A stretch of 63,690 bases of DNA from Mycolicibacterium gilvum (GCF_900454025.1 NZ_UGQM01000005.1:1-63690), one strand, 5' to 3'. Shown: positions 8,398 through 16,792, numbered from the stretch's first letter. Program-made: numbers and translations. The notes: a model not told the origin generated them from the sequence alone.

Positions 8398-8688
8398 TCA
8401 ATCATCGGCCTCGGCGCCGACGTTGAGGCCACCATTGGCGGCTAGTGATCGCAGTTGGCGAAGCGCGAACTTTCGGCCGCGGCCTTCTTTGGGGATGTGC
8501 ACCCCTGACCACATGCCTTCGGCGCCGGGGGTGTCGAGGGCATCCTTGGCGCACTGCCAGCGCCGCGGGCAACCACGGCACAGTGCCTTCAGCTCCGGAT
8601 CTTGACCGCCGGCGGCCCACCGATCCGGATCGGAAATGCACGGCTGGGTGCTGTTGCGCACCACTGGTCGTTCGAGTGTCACTGTCAC
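8398..8688 (-). CDS. WhiB-like iron-sulfur regulator
   Basis: A compact WhiB-family protein of 96 residues from the preferred GTG at 8688. The cluster cysteines are in a PCISDPDRW context followed by LCRGCPRRWQC, that is CX19CX2CX5C, and GMWSG stands for the conserved G(I/V)WGG turn. The GTG at 8688 was preferred over an in-frame GTG at 8703 because GGGAGGAG lies just upstream of it. The C-terminus (KEGRGRKFALRQLR) is basic and suits DNA contact. It is one of two WhiB proteins within 3 kb, as is common on mycobacterial plasmids and phages. Confidence 0.85.
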   Translation of the reverse strand: MTVTLERPVVRNSTQPCISDPDRWAAGGQDPELKALCRGCPRRWQCAKDALDTPGAEGMWSGVHIPKEGRGRKFALRQLRSLAANGGLNVGAEADD

Positions 8689-8872
8689 CGTCGCTCCTCC
8701 CACTGCGCCATCGAATCACTTGAACTTTAGCACTTGCCTTTAGCGGCGCAATACTTAGGGATGAATTCCGGCGCTGAAGTTTTGCGCGATTGTCTGTTGA
8801 GCGCAGCCGATCAGTGTTAGCGCGTACTTCACTGGCATCGGGCCAGGATGTGCCTCGTGATGTTCCGAAACG

Positions 8873-9613
8873 GTGATAACCGCTGGTTACACTGGCGCGG
8901 TGGAGGTCGGTGGTGTAGACGACGGGATTGCCCGTGCGGGTGCCGCTGTCGCAGCTCGCCGACGTGAATTAGGGATTTCCCAGCGTGAGCTGGCACGCCA
9001 GAAGATCATCACAGCCCCGGCGCTGATCCACTTTGAGAAAGGCCGGTCCTGGCCCAGGGAGCGCACCAGACACACCCTGGAGGAACTTTTGCAGTGGCCG
9101 GCGGGAACGATAGCGCGCATTCGAGCCGGGGGCACGGCTGATGAAGTGGCCGCCCCGCCACCGGATGGGTCCGAGAGCGCTGTGCTGGTGGTGGATGCGC
9201 TCAAGTTGGCCCTGGCCCGCTTCGACACTGCGATCGACGATCTGCCTCCGGCTTCGTCGCCGGACTTCACAAAACGCGCGTCGACGATCCTGGCCGACCT
9301 GCGCAAGTTAGAGGCTCTTGCCGCGCGGGCGATGCGCCACAGCCAAGGCTCGCCGGCTGAGGTGGTCAAGTCGCTGGGGCTGATTCGGGGCCGCTATGAC
9401 GACCTCATGCTCAAGACCGCAGCCCATCCGGACGCCTCGTTAGGCCAGCGGCTCTACGCAGCACGACGCCGAGCGAACTTGAGCGCCGGTGAGGCGGCCG
9501 CGGTGGGCGGGCTCTCAGCGGAGCTAGTGGAATCTGCCGAAGGGGGAAAGCTGCTGGATCCGGGGAGCGCCGCACGGGTGGAAGCGTTGATCGCCGAACT
9601 CGTCGGTTCGTGA
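8873..9613 (+). CDS. XRE-like helix-turn-helix regulator with two HTH segments
   Basis: A 246-residue protein. The N-terminal HTH is clear at about residues 26-60 (AAVAARRRELGISQRELARQKIITAPALIHFEKG). A C-terminal segment (LGQRLYAARRRANLSAGEAAAVGGLSAELVESAEGGK) looks like a second HTH of the same kind. The middle (residues about 95-185) is predicted to be helical. The two-HTH plan is reminiscent of nucleoid-associated regulators such as EspR, but I see no close identity. The start is uncertain: GTG at 8873, or GTG at 8900 which follows a GGCGCG stretch. It lies next to secreted-enzyme genes and may act on the ESX locus or on plasmid transfer, which is inference. Confidence 0.7.
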   Translation: MITAGYTGAVEVGGVDDGIARAGAAVAARRRELGISQRELARQKIITAPALIHFEKGRSWPRERTRHTLEELLQWPAGTIARIRAGGTADEVAAPPPDGSESAVLVVDALKLALARFDTAIDDLPPASSPDFTKRASTILADLRKLEALAARAMRHSQGSPAEVVKSLGLIRGRYDDLMLKTAAHPDASLGQRLYAARRRANLSAGEAAAVGGLSAELVESAEGGKLLDPGSAARVEALIAELVGS

Positions 9614-9683
9614 CGCCACCCAGTTCGAAATTCGTGCAGTTGGGTTTCGGCGTGGGCATGAAAATGGGTGCATAAGAACGCGT

Positions 9684-10183
9684 TTGGAGACTGCGTTGAC
9701 GATGGCTGCAGCTGTGGCGGTGCCGCCTGCTTCGGTGTGCGCTGCTCCGGTTGAGGCCGCACCAGCTACGGCGACGGTGCGGCGGGTCATCGACAGTGAC
9801 ACCGTGGACGCCGTCGACGATGTGCGCGGCCGACTGCGAGTGCGTGTTTTGGGCATCGACACCTCGGAGACGAAGCGACCCGGGTTACGCCGAGGCGTGC
9901 TGGGGTGGCCAGGCCACCGCGTTCGCCACGACGACCCTGATTAACCATCGGGTCGCAGTGATCGCTGATGCCAGCCAGGATGCGCACGATCGCTACGGCC
10001 GCAACGCTGGCCTACATCCAGACTGCGAAGGGAGGTTTCTCGGTGTTGGGCGCGGCCGCGGGTGCCGGGCGCAGCCACATCTTCGACTCATCCGACCCGC
10101 GGCGAGCACGCGAGGTCGCCGTTCGCGGAGGACTCAGCCCGCGGGGCCGGTCGCGGCTTGTGGGGTCCACCCTGCTTCGGGGA
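9684..10183 (+). pseudogene. Secreted thermonuclease (SNase-like) gene broken by frameshifts
   Basis: Pieces of one staphylococcal-nuclease-type protein lie in order in three frames. A signal-peptide-like start (METALTMAAAVAVPPASVCA) leads to TATVRRVIDSDTVDAVDD and LRVRVLGIDTSETKRP in the first frame. GYAEACWGGQATAFATTTL and RVAVIADASQDAHDRYGR follow in the second frame, TLAYIQTAKGGFSVLGAAAG and RSHIFDSSDPRRAREVA in the third, and AGRGLWGPPCFG in yet another. The family landmarks D-G/S-D-T, the GIDTPE-type loop (here GIDTSE), DRYGR-LAY and GLWG-PC are all recognisable. At least three frame changes make this a relic. It would have been an exported, calcium-dependent nuclease. Confidence 0.75.
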
Positions 10184-10321
10184 ACAAAGGCGCCCAGCCG
10201 CGCTAGCGAGAGTGCAGAATTCGGGTGTTCTCGGGCTGCTCCGGGCCGTGCAGTCCGAGAGCGCCTGTTCGCGCGCCGTCGCGGCAACCGACGCGGAGCC
10301 GGCCTGCCGCCAGCAGATTTT

Positions 10322-11452
10322 GTGTCTGGGTGGTGGGTCTGGGTCGCTGATACTGGTTTCGTGTCGGTTGGCGCGGTGGTGGCTCAGGTCGGTGAGGTGC
10401 TGGGCCGCGCGTATTCGCTGTTCGGTGATCCACCGGCCTCCGGGCAAGGCCCGGCTGCGGGCTCGGTCATCAAGCTCTCCGGCGCCAGGGAACTGGTGGG
10501 CACGTCGCAGGCGCAGATGGCGCCGTTGTCGGGGCAGCTGGCCACCAACTACTCCACCTTCGCCGGCGGCGCGGGCCCGGCCTTGGACACCCTGGCCGGC
10601 AACGACCGGGCACTGAGCACCCAGCTCGACGACGCCGCCCGCTCCGATCGCACCGGCCGCACCAGCTCCGGCGGCGTGGTCAACGGCGCCGCCGCAGACA
10701 CCAACGGTCTCGCCCCGTTCACCAACACCCCCGCCGGCCAGAAAGCACTACTGGTCGCCCTGCGCCAGCGCGTCGCCCAACAACAACAAGTCGTCCAGGC
10801 ATACAAAACCCGCGACGCGCGCATGGCGGCCATTCTGCGATCGATGCGGTACGCCGGTGGCGCGGCTGTAGGCGGGGGCTCACCATTTGGCGCCGGCGGA
10901 GCCGGGATCGGTACGCCGATGGGCTCCTCGCGAGGCGGTGGCTTTCCGAGCTTCAACCTTCCGCAGCTGGCCAGGGCCGCCAATCTGACCGGGCAGCTTC
11001 ACTCGGGGCGGCGCCCGCTGGGCGACCGCCATGCCGGGATGCGGCTGCGCCGCAGCGACATTGCCTCGTCGCCAGTTGCGAGCGGGATTGATGCCGCGAT
11101 TAGCAGAGCGCTCGACATAAAAGGCATTACCGACCCGCGGGCTCGCCGCAATTGGGCAACCGGCATGAAAGTCGTGACAACCCGGGAGTCCGGAAACGAC
11201 ATCAACGCCGTAAATAACTGGGATTCCAACGCTGTTAAGGGAACTCCGTCCCAGGGCGCCTTCCAGTTTATCGAGCCGACCTTTCGGGCCTACCACGAGC
11301 CAGGCACCTCGCCGTTCTTGCGTGACCCGGTGGCTCAGGGCGCAGCGTTCGTCAACTACGCAATGGGCCGGTACAACGTCTCGGCCGACGGATCGGATCT
11401 CGCGCAGAAAATTCAACAGGCCGACCCAACAAGGCCGCCGAGGGGATACTGA
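10322..11452 (+). CDS. Modular peptidoglycan hydrolase 1: shared N-module plus SLT-type transglycosylase
   Basis: A 376-residue protein. Residues 1-170 are the N-terminal module shared almost unchanged with the genes at 35350 and 36521. It is predominantly helical and ends in TPAGQKALLVALRQRVAQQ and QQVVQAYKTRDARMAA. A Gly/Ser/Pro-rich linker follows. The C-terminal part from about residue 250 has the layout of a transglycosylase SLT domain: VTTRESGND with E289 as the likely catalytic acid, then INAVNNWDSNAVKG, GAFQFIEPTFRAYH and FVNYAMGRYNVSADG. The GTG at 10322 was chosen because the same GTG-TCT-GGG start occurs in the third copy. It probably opens the cell wall during assembly of a secretion or conjugation apparatus. 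No classical signal peptide is seen. Confidence 0.82.
   Translation: MSGWWVWVADTGFVSVGAVVAQVGEVLGRAYSLFGDPPASGQGPAAGSVIKLSGARELVGTSQAQMAPLSGQLATNYSTFAGGAGPALDTLAGNDRALSTQLDDAARSDRTGRTSSGGVVNGAAADTNGLAPFTNTPAGQKALLVALRQRVAQQQQVVQAYKTRDARMAAILRSMRYAGGAAVGGGSPFGAGGAGIGTPMGSSRGGGFPSFNLPQLARAANLTGQLHSGRRPLGDRHAGMRLRRSDIASSPVASGIDAAISRALDIKGITDPRARRNWATGMKVVTTRESGNDINAVNNWDSNAVKGTPSQGAFQFIEPTFRAYHEPGTSPFLRDPVAQGAAFVNYAMGRYNVSADGSDLAQKIQQADPTRPPRGY
10343..10819 (+). repeat. 477-bp near-identical module, copy 1
   Basis: Aligns without gaps to 36542-37018 (offset 26,199 bp). By eye I see only two substitutions, in the GGTCTCGCC versus GGACTGGCC segment. Both copies have the same orientation, so recombination between them would excise the DNA in between. 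Confidence 0.85.
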
Positions 11453-11774
11453 GCGGCTGCCGAAATCAGGGCGGCGGCGGCGCGCGCGGCGTTGCCGAAC
11501 ACGGACTCGTCCCTTCGTGACGACGAAACGGGTTCGGCGGCCGCCGGCGCGAGAGAGTTGCTTAACGCAAAGCCGGAACACACGGAGATTCGACGGTACC
11601 ATCGGCGAAAACGCCCGTACGGCAACGAATCACCCATCGCAGGGCTAGAGACAGCCCGGCGCCGGCGTCATCCGGGCGGAACCGAGGACAGTCCCGCCGC
11701 ATCCGTCGATCATGAAACCCCTTCGGCTGTGCCGCCTGATCCGCGAAATCCGCATACTTGCGGTCTTCGATGTG
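11453..11774. other. 322-bp gap at the left end of the accessory island
   Basis: No convincing gene, repeat or insertion sequence is visible. The change from ESX-associated enzymes to island genes takes place here, but I see no obvious attachment site or target duplication. Confidence 0.5.
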
Positions 11775-12086
11775 TCAGCTTGTCGGGATTTGTGCGTCGG
11801 CGTGTGGATGTTTTTTCACGTATTCGATTTCAATCCGTCGGACGCGGCGTCGTTCTCGACGGAGCCACCCTAGTCCGCCAATGAGAAGTGCCGCGGAGAT
11901 GGCTGCTGCGGCGATTCCTGTGGTCGGGTAGCCGGTGGCGAAGGCGTAAAGAGAGGTGAAGATTGTGGCTGCTGCCATGCCGATCGCGATGAGGGCGGGC
12001 AGCGCCCGGGTGTTTTTCCAGTTTTGGCCCGCATGCTTTCGCGTGGTTCGGGCGTGGTCAACCGGATCGTTGGCTCTATCTCCCAT
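11775..12086 (-). CDS. UsfY-like small membrane protein
   Basis: A 103-residue protein beginning MGDRANDPVDHARTTRKHAG, which resembles the N-terminal signature of the mycobacterial UsfY family. Two hydrophobic segments follow (ALPALIAIGMAAATIFTSLYAF and GIAAAAISAALLIGGLGWL), then a basic C-terminus with RRERRRVRRIE. Function is unknown; usfY lies next to sigF in M. tuberculosis. The gene stands alone at the left edge of the island. The family call comes from memory of the N-terminal pattern. Confidence 0.6.
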   Translation of the reverse strand: MGDRANDPVDHARTTRKHAGQNWKNTRALPALIAIGMAAATIFTSLYAFATGYPTTGIAAAAISAALLIGGLGWLRRERRRVRRIEIEYVKKHPHADAQIPTS

Positions 12087-12329
12087 GTTGCCGTTTACCC
12101 CTTTCGTAGTAAAACAATTCGTCGGCGCGTCGCTGCCTTGCGGTAGGACGGCTACTCACCTGGTGAGTGGTTAAGTGATTGTGAGGGTGATCCGGGCTCA
12201 GGACTTGTTCGTATAACCCTTCGAATTCCACATGGCTGCAGCGGTTTCGGGGAGTGGGCAGCGGTGTCCTTGAACGCTCGAAAGGTCAGGGCTCCAGGGG
12301 TATCCGCTGTCGGTGGAGTTGGCGTCACT

Positions 12330-12668
12330 TCAGGCCACCGTGCCGGGCGTTCCGTCGTCGCGGACGAGTGGGTGGCCGGCTTGGGCCCAGGCCTTCATCC
12401 CGCCGTCGAGGTTGACCGCATCAACTCCGGCCTCGACCAAGGTGGCCGCGGCCTTGCTGGATCGGTTCCCTGACCGGCATGTCACGACGACGGTGCCGGC
12501 ATCGGTGAAGGCGCGCGGATCCAGCTGGCTCAATTGCATATGTTCAGCGGCGGGGGCATGTCCGGCTGCCCATTCGTCGTCCTCGCGGACGTCAAGCAAC
12601 CTGACGTTCTCGCGGCCCAACATGTCGACCGCGCGGGTGACGTCGACGTTCGGAGCGGCAGTGCTCAT
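12330..12668 (-). CDS. Single-domain rhodanese sulfurtransferase
   Basis: A 112-residue cytosolic rhodanese. The conserved start of the fold is LLDVREDDEWAAGHAPAAEHMQL, and the active-site loop is CRSGNRSS with the persulfide-forming Cys at residue 64. The DGGMKAW motif that closes the domain is present. Single-domain rhodaneses transfer sulfane sulfur between thiosulfate, persulfides and thiols. The promoter region carries the ATGTACGTACAT element also found upstream of the second rhodanese and of the sulfide:quinone oxidoreductase, which places it in the same likely regulon. Confidence 0.9.
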   Translation of the reverse strand: MSTAAPNVDVTRAVDMLGRENVRLLDVREDDEWAAGHAPAAEHMQLSQLDPRAFTDAGTVVVTCRSGNRSSKAAATLVEAGVDAVNLDGGMKAWAQAGHPLVRDDGTPGTVA

Positions 12669-12728
12669 GTGGCTTCCTCTCTCAAGATGTCCGGCTCGTG
12701 CGCCTCAGCATTCAGCGCAGGTCTTCAA

Positions 12729-12748
12729 ATGTACGTACATCCGGATAG
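12729..12748. promoter_or_regulatory. GntR-type operator, copy 1
   Basis: ATGTACGTACATCCGGATAG. The first 12 bases are a perfect palindrome with the GT-N-TAC-type layout of GntR/HutC operators. The whole 20-mer recurs at 22764-22783. It lies about 60 bp upstream of the minus-strand rhodanese and about 50 bp from the plus-strand gene at 12800. Confidence 0.7.
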
Positions 12749-12777
12749 GCGGGCAAGGAGTTCTCGACATTTGCCGA

Positions 12778-12798
12778 TCTACGTAGTAGATACGTAGA
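12778..12798. promoter_or_regulatory. BlaI-type operator, copy 1
   Basis: CTACGTAG followed by TAGATACGTAGA ends two bases before the ATG of the membrane protein gene. Related CTACGTAG/TAGTAG boxes precede blaI, dsbA, the antigen 85 gene and the NlpC gene. TAGATA at 12787-12792 is at -10 distance for a leaderless transcript, so repressor binding would cover the promoter. Confidence 0.6.
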
Positions 12799-12799
12799 C

Positions 12800-13288
12800 A
12801 TGGATAGTTTGTTCGCTGCCCCTGCGACCGCTCGCCGCTGCGGAAGACGGTCGCTCGGCGGTGTGGGTCGATGGACCCGCGGGGTGGCCCTCGGCTTGCT
12901 CACGATGATCGTGATGGCGGTTCCGACCGACGTCATCGATACGCCGTGGTTCAGTCGTGAAGTGCCGGTGCGCTGGTGGGAGTATCCGACGCTCATCGCA
13001 ATCGGCGCCTTGACGGCCCTGTGTTTCGTGCTCCCGGCTCCCCAGCGCGGCGCGGGAACCGCAGTTGGTGGCGTTACCTTGGCGACGTTCGCGATCGGCT
13101 GTCCGGTGTGTAACAAGCTGGTGCTGGCCGCTGTCGGAACGACAGGGGCGCTGGGTCTGTGGGCGCCGGTGCAGCCGTTGTTGGCGGCACTCTCGGTCGC
13201 GCTGATGATGGGCTTGGTGCTGTGGCGGTGGCGCAATCGGCCGTGTCGTTCAGAGAGCTGTGAGCCGCTGACGAGCGCCGGAAAATGA
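12800..13288 (+). CDS. Four-helix membrane protein with a CPVCN motif
   Basis: A 162-residue integral membrane protein with about four hydrophobic segments: near residues 29-45, 64-80, 88-117 and 122-142. The third contains IGCPVCNKLVLAAVG, a CxxC pair in or next to the membrane as in thiol-disulfide or quinone-coupled redox proteins. The C-terminus adds CRSESC. I do not recognise a named family. It lies beside DsbA/CcdA genes and has its own BlaI-type operator, so it may belong to the same thiol-redox system. The ATG at 12800 has no ribosome-binding site and probably starts a leaderless mRNA. Confidence 0.75.
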   Translation: MDSLFAAPATARRCGRRSLGGVGRWTRGVALGLLTMIVMAVPTDVIDTPWFSREVPVRWWEYPTLIAIGALTALCFVLPAPQRGAGTAVGGVTLATFAIGCPVCNKLVLAAVGTTGALGLWAPVQPLLAALSVALMMGLVLWRWRNRPCRSESCEPLTSAGK

Positions 13289-13328
13289 GCAACTGCTCAC
13301 CCTGGCAACGGGAACCGGCGCGCGACCT

Positions 13329-14252
13329 CTAACTGCAGAGGAGGAGGGCAATCATCGGGCCCGCGCACGTCGCAGCGGCGGCGCTCAGGTAACTGTATGC
13401 GCGCCAGGTGGGAGCGGGGATGGGCTGAGTCAGGCGCAGGACTCGCTCGACCACGGCGCTCCCTGCGGCCGCGAGGGACCCCTGAGGGAGGCGGTGACCG
13501 GTGCTGAGAAGAACCAAGCTCGCGACCAGTGGTGTGCGGCCGTGGTCACGAATGGCGGCGTCGTCGGCGCACATTTCCAGCAGGGGCGGGACGCACTGCG
13601 CGGCGGCGCGCATCAGGGGGAGCCGCGGCAGCGCCGCGGCCAGCGCACTTAGCGCCCCGACGATGAGATGGTGTCGGCCGCGCAGGTGGGCCCGTTCGTG
13701 GGCCAGTACTGCGTCCAAGCCGTCGTGGTCGAGTAGTCGTAAGGCCGCCGTGGTCGCGACGATGGCACGTGTACCGCCGCCGGAGACGCAGTACACGGCC
13801 GCCTTGTCGGCCTCGATCGACAGCACTCCATGGTGCTGTGTGCGGCGGCCGACCATGTGTACGGCTTCGGCGTGGCGCTGATTGCTCTGCTGGGTGCGCA
13901 GCGTGGCACTCACGACACGTCGTGCGGTGTGCGCCGCAACCACGATCGTCAGACTGAGCAACGCGATGGTTAACGTGGTGGCCACCGAGGTCGGCAGGTG
14001 GATGGCATCGGTGATGCCGAGGGTTTCGACGCAGAACGTCAACGCCGTACTGGTGATCAACGCATGACCGGCGCCGATTGTCAGTATCACGATGGCCCCG
14101 ACCCAGGCGCAGATTGCCGTGCCGACGGCAGCCAGCCAGCCGCCTACGGCGAGGCGAGGAGGCACGACAGGCGCTGCGGCCGCGGTCAGGACGGCGGGGG
14201 CAAGCCAGCTCAGTGTGACCGCATAGAGCATCAGGAAGGTCACTGCGTTCAT
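13329..14252 (-). CDS. M56-family membrane metallopeptidase (BlaR1-like sensor protease)
   Basis: A 307-residue membrane protease. N-terminal hydrophobic helices lie at residues 5-30, 36-63 and 90-110. The zinc motif HERAH is at residues 185-189, with a third ligand candidate E226 in LLEMCADDAAI. A C-terminal hydrophobic segment closes the protein. It lacks the penicillin-binding sensor domain of true BlaR1, as mycobacterial BlaR-type proteases do. The gene overlaps blaI by four bases (ATGA). The family role is to relieve BlaI repression through a membrane signal. Whether it cleaves BlaI directly is not known from sequence. Confidence 0.88.
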   Translation of the reverse strand: MNAVTFLMLYAVTLSWLAPAVLTAAAAPVVPPRLAVGGWLAAVGTAICAWVGAIVILTIGAGHALITSTALTFCVETLGITDAIHLPTSVATTLTIALLSLTIVVAAHTARRVVSATLRTQQSNQRHAEAVHMVGRRTQHHGVLSIEADKAAVYCVSGGGTRAIVATTAALRLLDHDGLDAVLAHERAHLRGRHHLIVGALSALAAALPRLPLMRAAAQCVPPLLEMCADDAAIRDHGRTPLVASLVLLSTGHRLPQGSLAAAGSAVVERVLRLTQPIPAPTWRAYSYLSAAAATCAGPMIALLLCS

Positions 14253-14665
14253 GGCGAGCCACCGGCGGTAAGGCGGGCGATGACTTTGCGTAGTTCTGCC
14301 GATTCGGTGTTGTCGATCTGTTCGAGAAAAAAGTTGAGGATCAGCGCGCTGTCGCCGCCGGATTCGAAGACGGTGCGCATCAGGTTGGCGGAGTGCTCTT
14401 CGCGACTCATCATGGGGCGGTAGTGGTAGGCCAAGCCGACTTTGTCGCGCAGCAGCCAGCCTTTGCGAAATAGGTTGTCCATCGTTGACATCGCGGTGGT
14501 GTAGGCGATCTGTCGTGTCGAGATCAGTTCATCGTGCACGCTGCGCACTGTCGCCGGTTCGTCGCGTGACCACAGCACGTCCATGATGACGGCTTCGAGC
14601 TCGCCGAACTGCCGGAGCGGTCTGGCCGCAGGCCCGGGGGGCGAATCTTGGCTCTTGTCGGCCAC
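14249..14665 (-). CDS. blaI: BlaI/MecI-family transcriptional repressor
   Basis: A 138-residue winged-helix repressor. GELEAVIMDVLWSRDEPATVRSVHDELI is the N-terminal helical part, TTAMSTMDNLFRKGWL the recognition helix and turn, and AYHYRPMMSREEHSANLMRTVF the start of the dimerisation helices. The family binds paired TAC/GTA half-sites and is controlled with an M56 protease, here encoded downstream with overlap. A CTACGTAG/TAGTAG element lies 38-56 bp upstream of the start, consistent with autoregulation. Similar boxes precede four other genes or operons of the island. Confidence 0.9.
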   Translation of the reverse strand: MADKSQDSPPGPAARPLRQFGELEAVIMDVLWSRDEPATVRSVHDELISTRQIAYTTAMSTMDNLFRKGWLLRDKVGLAYHYRPMMSREEHSANLMRTVFESGGDSALILNFFLEQIDNTESAELRKVIARLTAGGSP

Positions 14666-14702
14666 GGCTTTTAACCCTTCCTAGTCCCTGCGGCGGTGAC
14701 GC

Positions 14703-14721
14703 CTACGTAGAGCGATAGTAG
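14703..14721. promoter_or_regulatory. BlaI-type operator upstream of blaI
   Basis: CTACGTAG, four bases, then ATAGTAG. This has the same parts as the operators at 12778 and 16356 and is placed in the blaI promoter region between blaI and the ccdA-like gene. Confidence 0.6.
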
Positions 14722-14727
14722 CTCGAT

Positions 14728-15609
14728 TCACGAGATGCGCTGTGCGTCGGTGCTCTGCGGATTCGCGCGCCGGCTGTCTCCACCGTGGTCGGTCCGGGTT
14801 CGCCGCCAAAGGCGATGACCACGCCAGGCCAGCAGCGCCAGCGCGACGGCCAGGGCAATTGCGGGTGCGCTCATTGCGGACGCGAAGCGTTCCAGCCAGA
14901 TTTGCACGTCGTACGCCGCGCCGACCCCGAAGATCCCGCCCAGGTTGGCGGTGCCGTCGGTGAGCAGGAACAACACGCCGATCGCGATCATGATCATCCC
15001 GGACAGCAGCGCCGAGGTGTGCGTGTGCAGGGGTCCCAGGCGCACCGGGCGGCCCCGTAGCCATCCTCGGTGTGCAAGGTCGAAGCGCTCCCAGCAGATG
15101 GCGAGGACAAACAGCGGTGCTGCCATGCCGAGGGCGAAGATCGACATCAGCAGTGCCCCATAGAGCGGATTGGCGCCCATCGCGGAGGTGGTGAGTACGG
15201 CACCGAGCAGGGGGCCCGCGCAGAATCCGGCCAGTCCGTACACCGCGCCCAGGGCAATCACCGAGAGGGTGCTTGAGATGTTGATGCGCGCTGTCAGCCG
15301 TTGTGCGCCAGGGACGCCGAAGCCCTTGCCGAGCAGCGTCATTACGCCGAAGGCAATGATCACCGCCCCGCCAATCATGGTGACTTCGCTGCGATACCGG
15401 GTGATGGCGCTGCCCACTGCCCCGACCCCCGCGCCCAACGGCACCAAGACCAGGCACAGTCCCAGCCAGAATGCGACGGTGCGACCGACCAACCGGTGAA
15501 GGCGGTCGAATGCGTAGGCGAAGAACGACGGCAGCAGCAGCGCTGAGCACGGACTCAGCAGCGACGCCACGCCGGCCAGGAAGGCGCCGACGAATCCGAC
15601 GCTGGTCAC
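14728..15609 (-). CDS. CcdA/DsbD-type transmembrane thiol-disulfide carrier
   Basis: A 293-residue membrane protein with six or more helices. The hallmark LLSPCSALLLPSF lies at residues 17-29 with the first redox cysteine (C21). A second one lies in GLAGFCAGPLLGA near residue 128. Family members carry electrons from cytosolic thioredoxin to exported thiol proteins. The start overlaps the stop of the DsbA-like gene by four bases, so the two form an operon in which this protein would keep the partner reduced. The C-terminal tail is basic and cytosolic. Confidence 0.9.
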   Translation of the reverse strand: MTSVGFVGAFLAGVASLLSPCSALLLPSFFAYAFDRLHRLVGRTVAFWLGLCLVLVPLGAGVGAVGSAITRYRSEVTMIGGAVIIAFGVMTLLGKGFGVPGAQRLTARINISSTLSVIALGAVYGLAGFCAGPLLGAVLTTSAMGANPLYGALLMSIFALGMAAPLFVLAICWERFDLAHRGWLRGRPVRLGPLHTHTSALLSGMIMIAIGVLFLLTDGTANLGGIFGVGAAYDVQIWLERFASAMSAPAIALAVALALLAWRGHRLWRRTRTDHGGDSRRANPQSTDAQRIS

Positions 15610-16334
15610 GACTGCTCGGCCGCAGCTTCGATGGCGCGCTCGAAGTCTTCGGTGGGCTGAGCGCCGAGGATCGGATCGCCGTTGACGATGAACGCCGGTG
15701 TGCTCGGGACGCCGAGACTGGTGGCCTGGGTCAGATCGGCGTTGATGGCAGCGTCAAAGGTGGGTCCTCGCATACCGGCGGTGAACTTGTCGAGATCGGG
15801 CACTCCGGCCTGCTCGGCGAAACCGATCAGCGCGTCCTCGGTGAGGTCTGCGTGGCCGCGGTCCGGGGCGACAGCGAAGACGGCGTGGTTGAAGTCCCAG
15901 AATTTCCCTTGCTCGGCGGCTGCTCGGCCTGCGCGGGCCGCCAGCATCGATTGGTCCCCGAAGATGGGGAAGTCACGCCACTCTAGGCGCAATGTTCCAT
16001 TGCTGACAAAGCGTTCGACCAGTTGCGGTTCGGTGTCGCGGCTGAACTTCGCGCAGAAAGGGCATCGATAATCGGCGAACATGACCATGACAACCGGCGC
16101 ATCCACCTCGCCCAGTGCGAGTGGATCGTTGATGGCGCGCCGCTCTACAGACAGCAATGTTGTGTCGCTCGGCGTCGAAGGCGTCAGTTGCGTTGATATT
16201 GATGGTGATTCGGCAGTCGGTGCGCCATTGTCGGGGGAGTCCATGATCAGGTACACGATCAGCGCCACGGCGATGACCAGAAGCCCGCCGATGAACGCGA
16301 CATCTTTGCCGACATTGTTGCGCTGACTCGCCAT
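15606..16334 (-). CDS. Membrane-anchored DsbA-like thioredoxin
   Basis: A 242-residue protein with an N-terminal anchor (VAFIGGLLVIAVALIVYLIM, residues 12-31), a Ser/Thr/Pro linker and a DsbA/thioredoxin-4-type domain. The redox motif is YRCPFC (C91, C94), and GVPSTPAFIVNG gives the cis-proline loop. It is expected to act outside the membrane on disulfides of exported proteins, paired with the overlapping CcdA-like carrier. A BlaI-type box starts 22 bp upstream of the ATG, so it is probably expressed when BlaI is inactivated. Confidence 0.9.
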   Translation of the reverse strand: MASQRNNVGKDVAFIGGLLVIAVALIVYLIMDSPDNGAPTAESPSISTQLTPSTPSDTTLLSVERRAINDPLALGEVDAPVVMVMFADYRCPFCAKFSRDTEPQLVERFVSNGTLRLEWRDFPIFGDQSMLAARAGRAAAEQGKFWDFNHAVFAVAPDRGHADLTEDALIGFAEQAGVPDLDKFTAGMRGPTFDAAINADLTQATSLGVPSTPAFIVNGDPILGAQPTEDFERAIEAAAEQS

Positions 16335-16355
16335 GAAAAAGCCTCCACCCTGAGA

Positions 16356-16384
16356 TCTACGTATCTGCGTAGTAGGTACGTAGA
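16356..16384. promoter_or_regulatory. BlaI-type operator upstream of the dsbA-ccdA operon
   Basis: TCTACGTA, then GCGTAGTAGGTACGTAGA. Several overlapping CTACGTAG/TAGTAG half-sites lie 22-50 bp upstream of the DsbA-like start. It closely resembles the element at 12778-12798 and the one at 20698-20722 on the opposite strand. Confidence 0.6.
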
Positions 16385-16385
16385 C

Positions 16386-16792
16386 ATGTGTATCACAGCT
16401 GGGGAGGCCCTCGCGATAGGCGATCCCGGAGTGAGCGACTCGCGTGGCGGGCGGAGACGTGCCTCCGGCGCATCGCTACGCAGTGCCTCCACGACAGGGT
16501 ACGGTTCGATCGAAGTTTCCCTTTGTCGAGACCGCGCCGAGTCTCTCGCCGGTTCGCTGTCAGCACCTTCATTTCGTGTTCAGCAAGATCGTTCGGCGAG
16601 CTGGGATAGTCGAATCCGGAGAGACAGCGCTGCACAACTCCGCGAAAAGTTAGACGCGCGATTCGTCCAATTAAGTGCCGAGGCCTCCCCAGTTTGGCCT
16701 CAAAGGTCTGCCCCCCAAAACATTTCTCCTGGTCTACGGTGGTCAGCCGGGTGGCCGCCGACCGGCATCCGACCAGACTGCTGGCAATGCGC
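16386..16792. other. Gap of about 400 bp without a recognisable gene
   Basis: Between the dsbA promoter and the broken rhodanese. Only short, low-quality frames are present, and no transposase or RNA gene is seen. It may be decayed sequence, since both neighbours on the right are relics. Confidence 0.5.

Noticed and set aside
9968..10321. Long N-terminal extension of the first hydrolase
   Set aside because: That stretch encodes the third frame of the broken nuclease. The GTG at 10322 matches the start of the third hydrolase copy.
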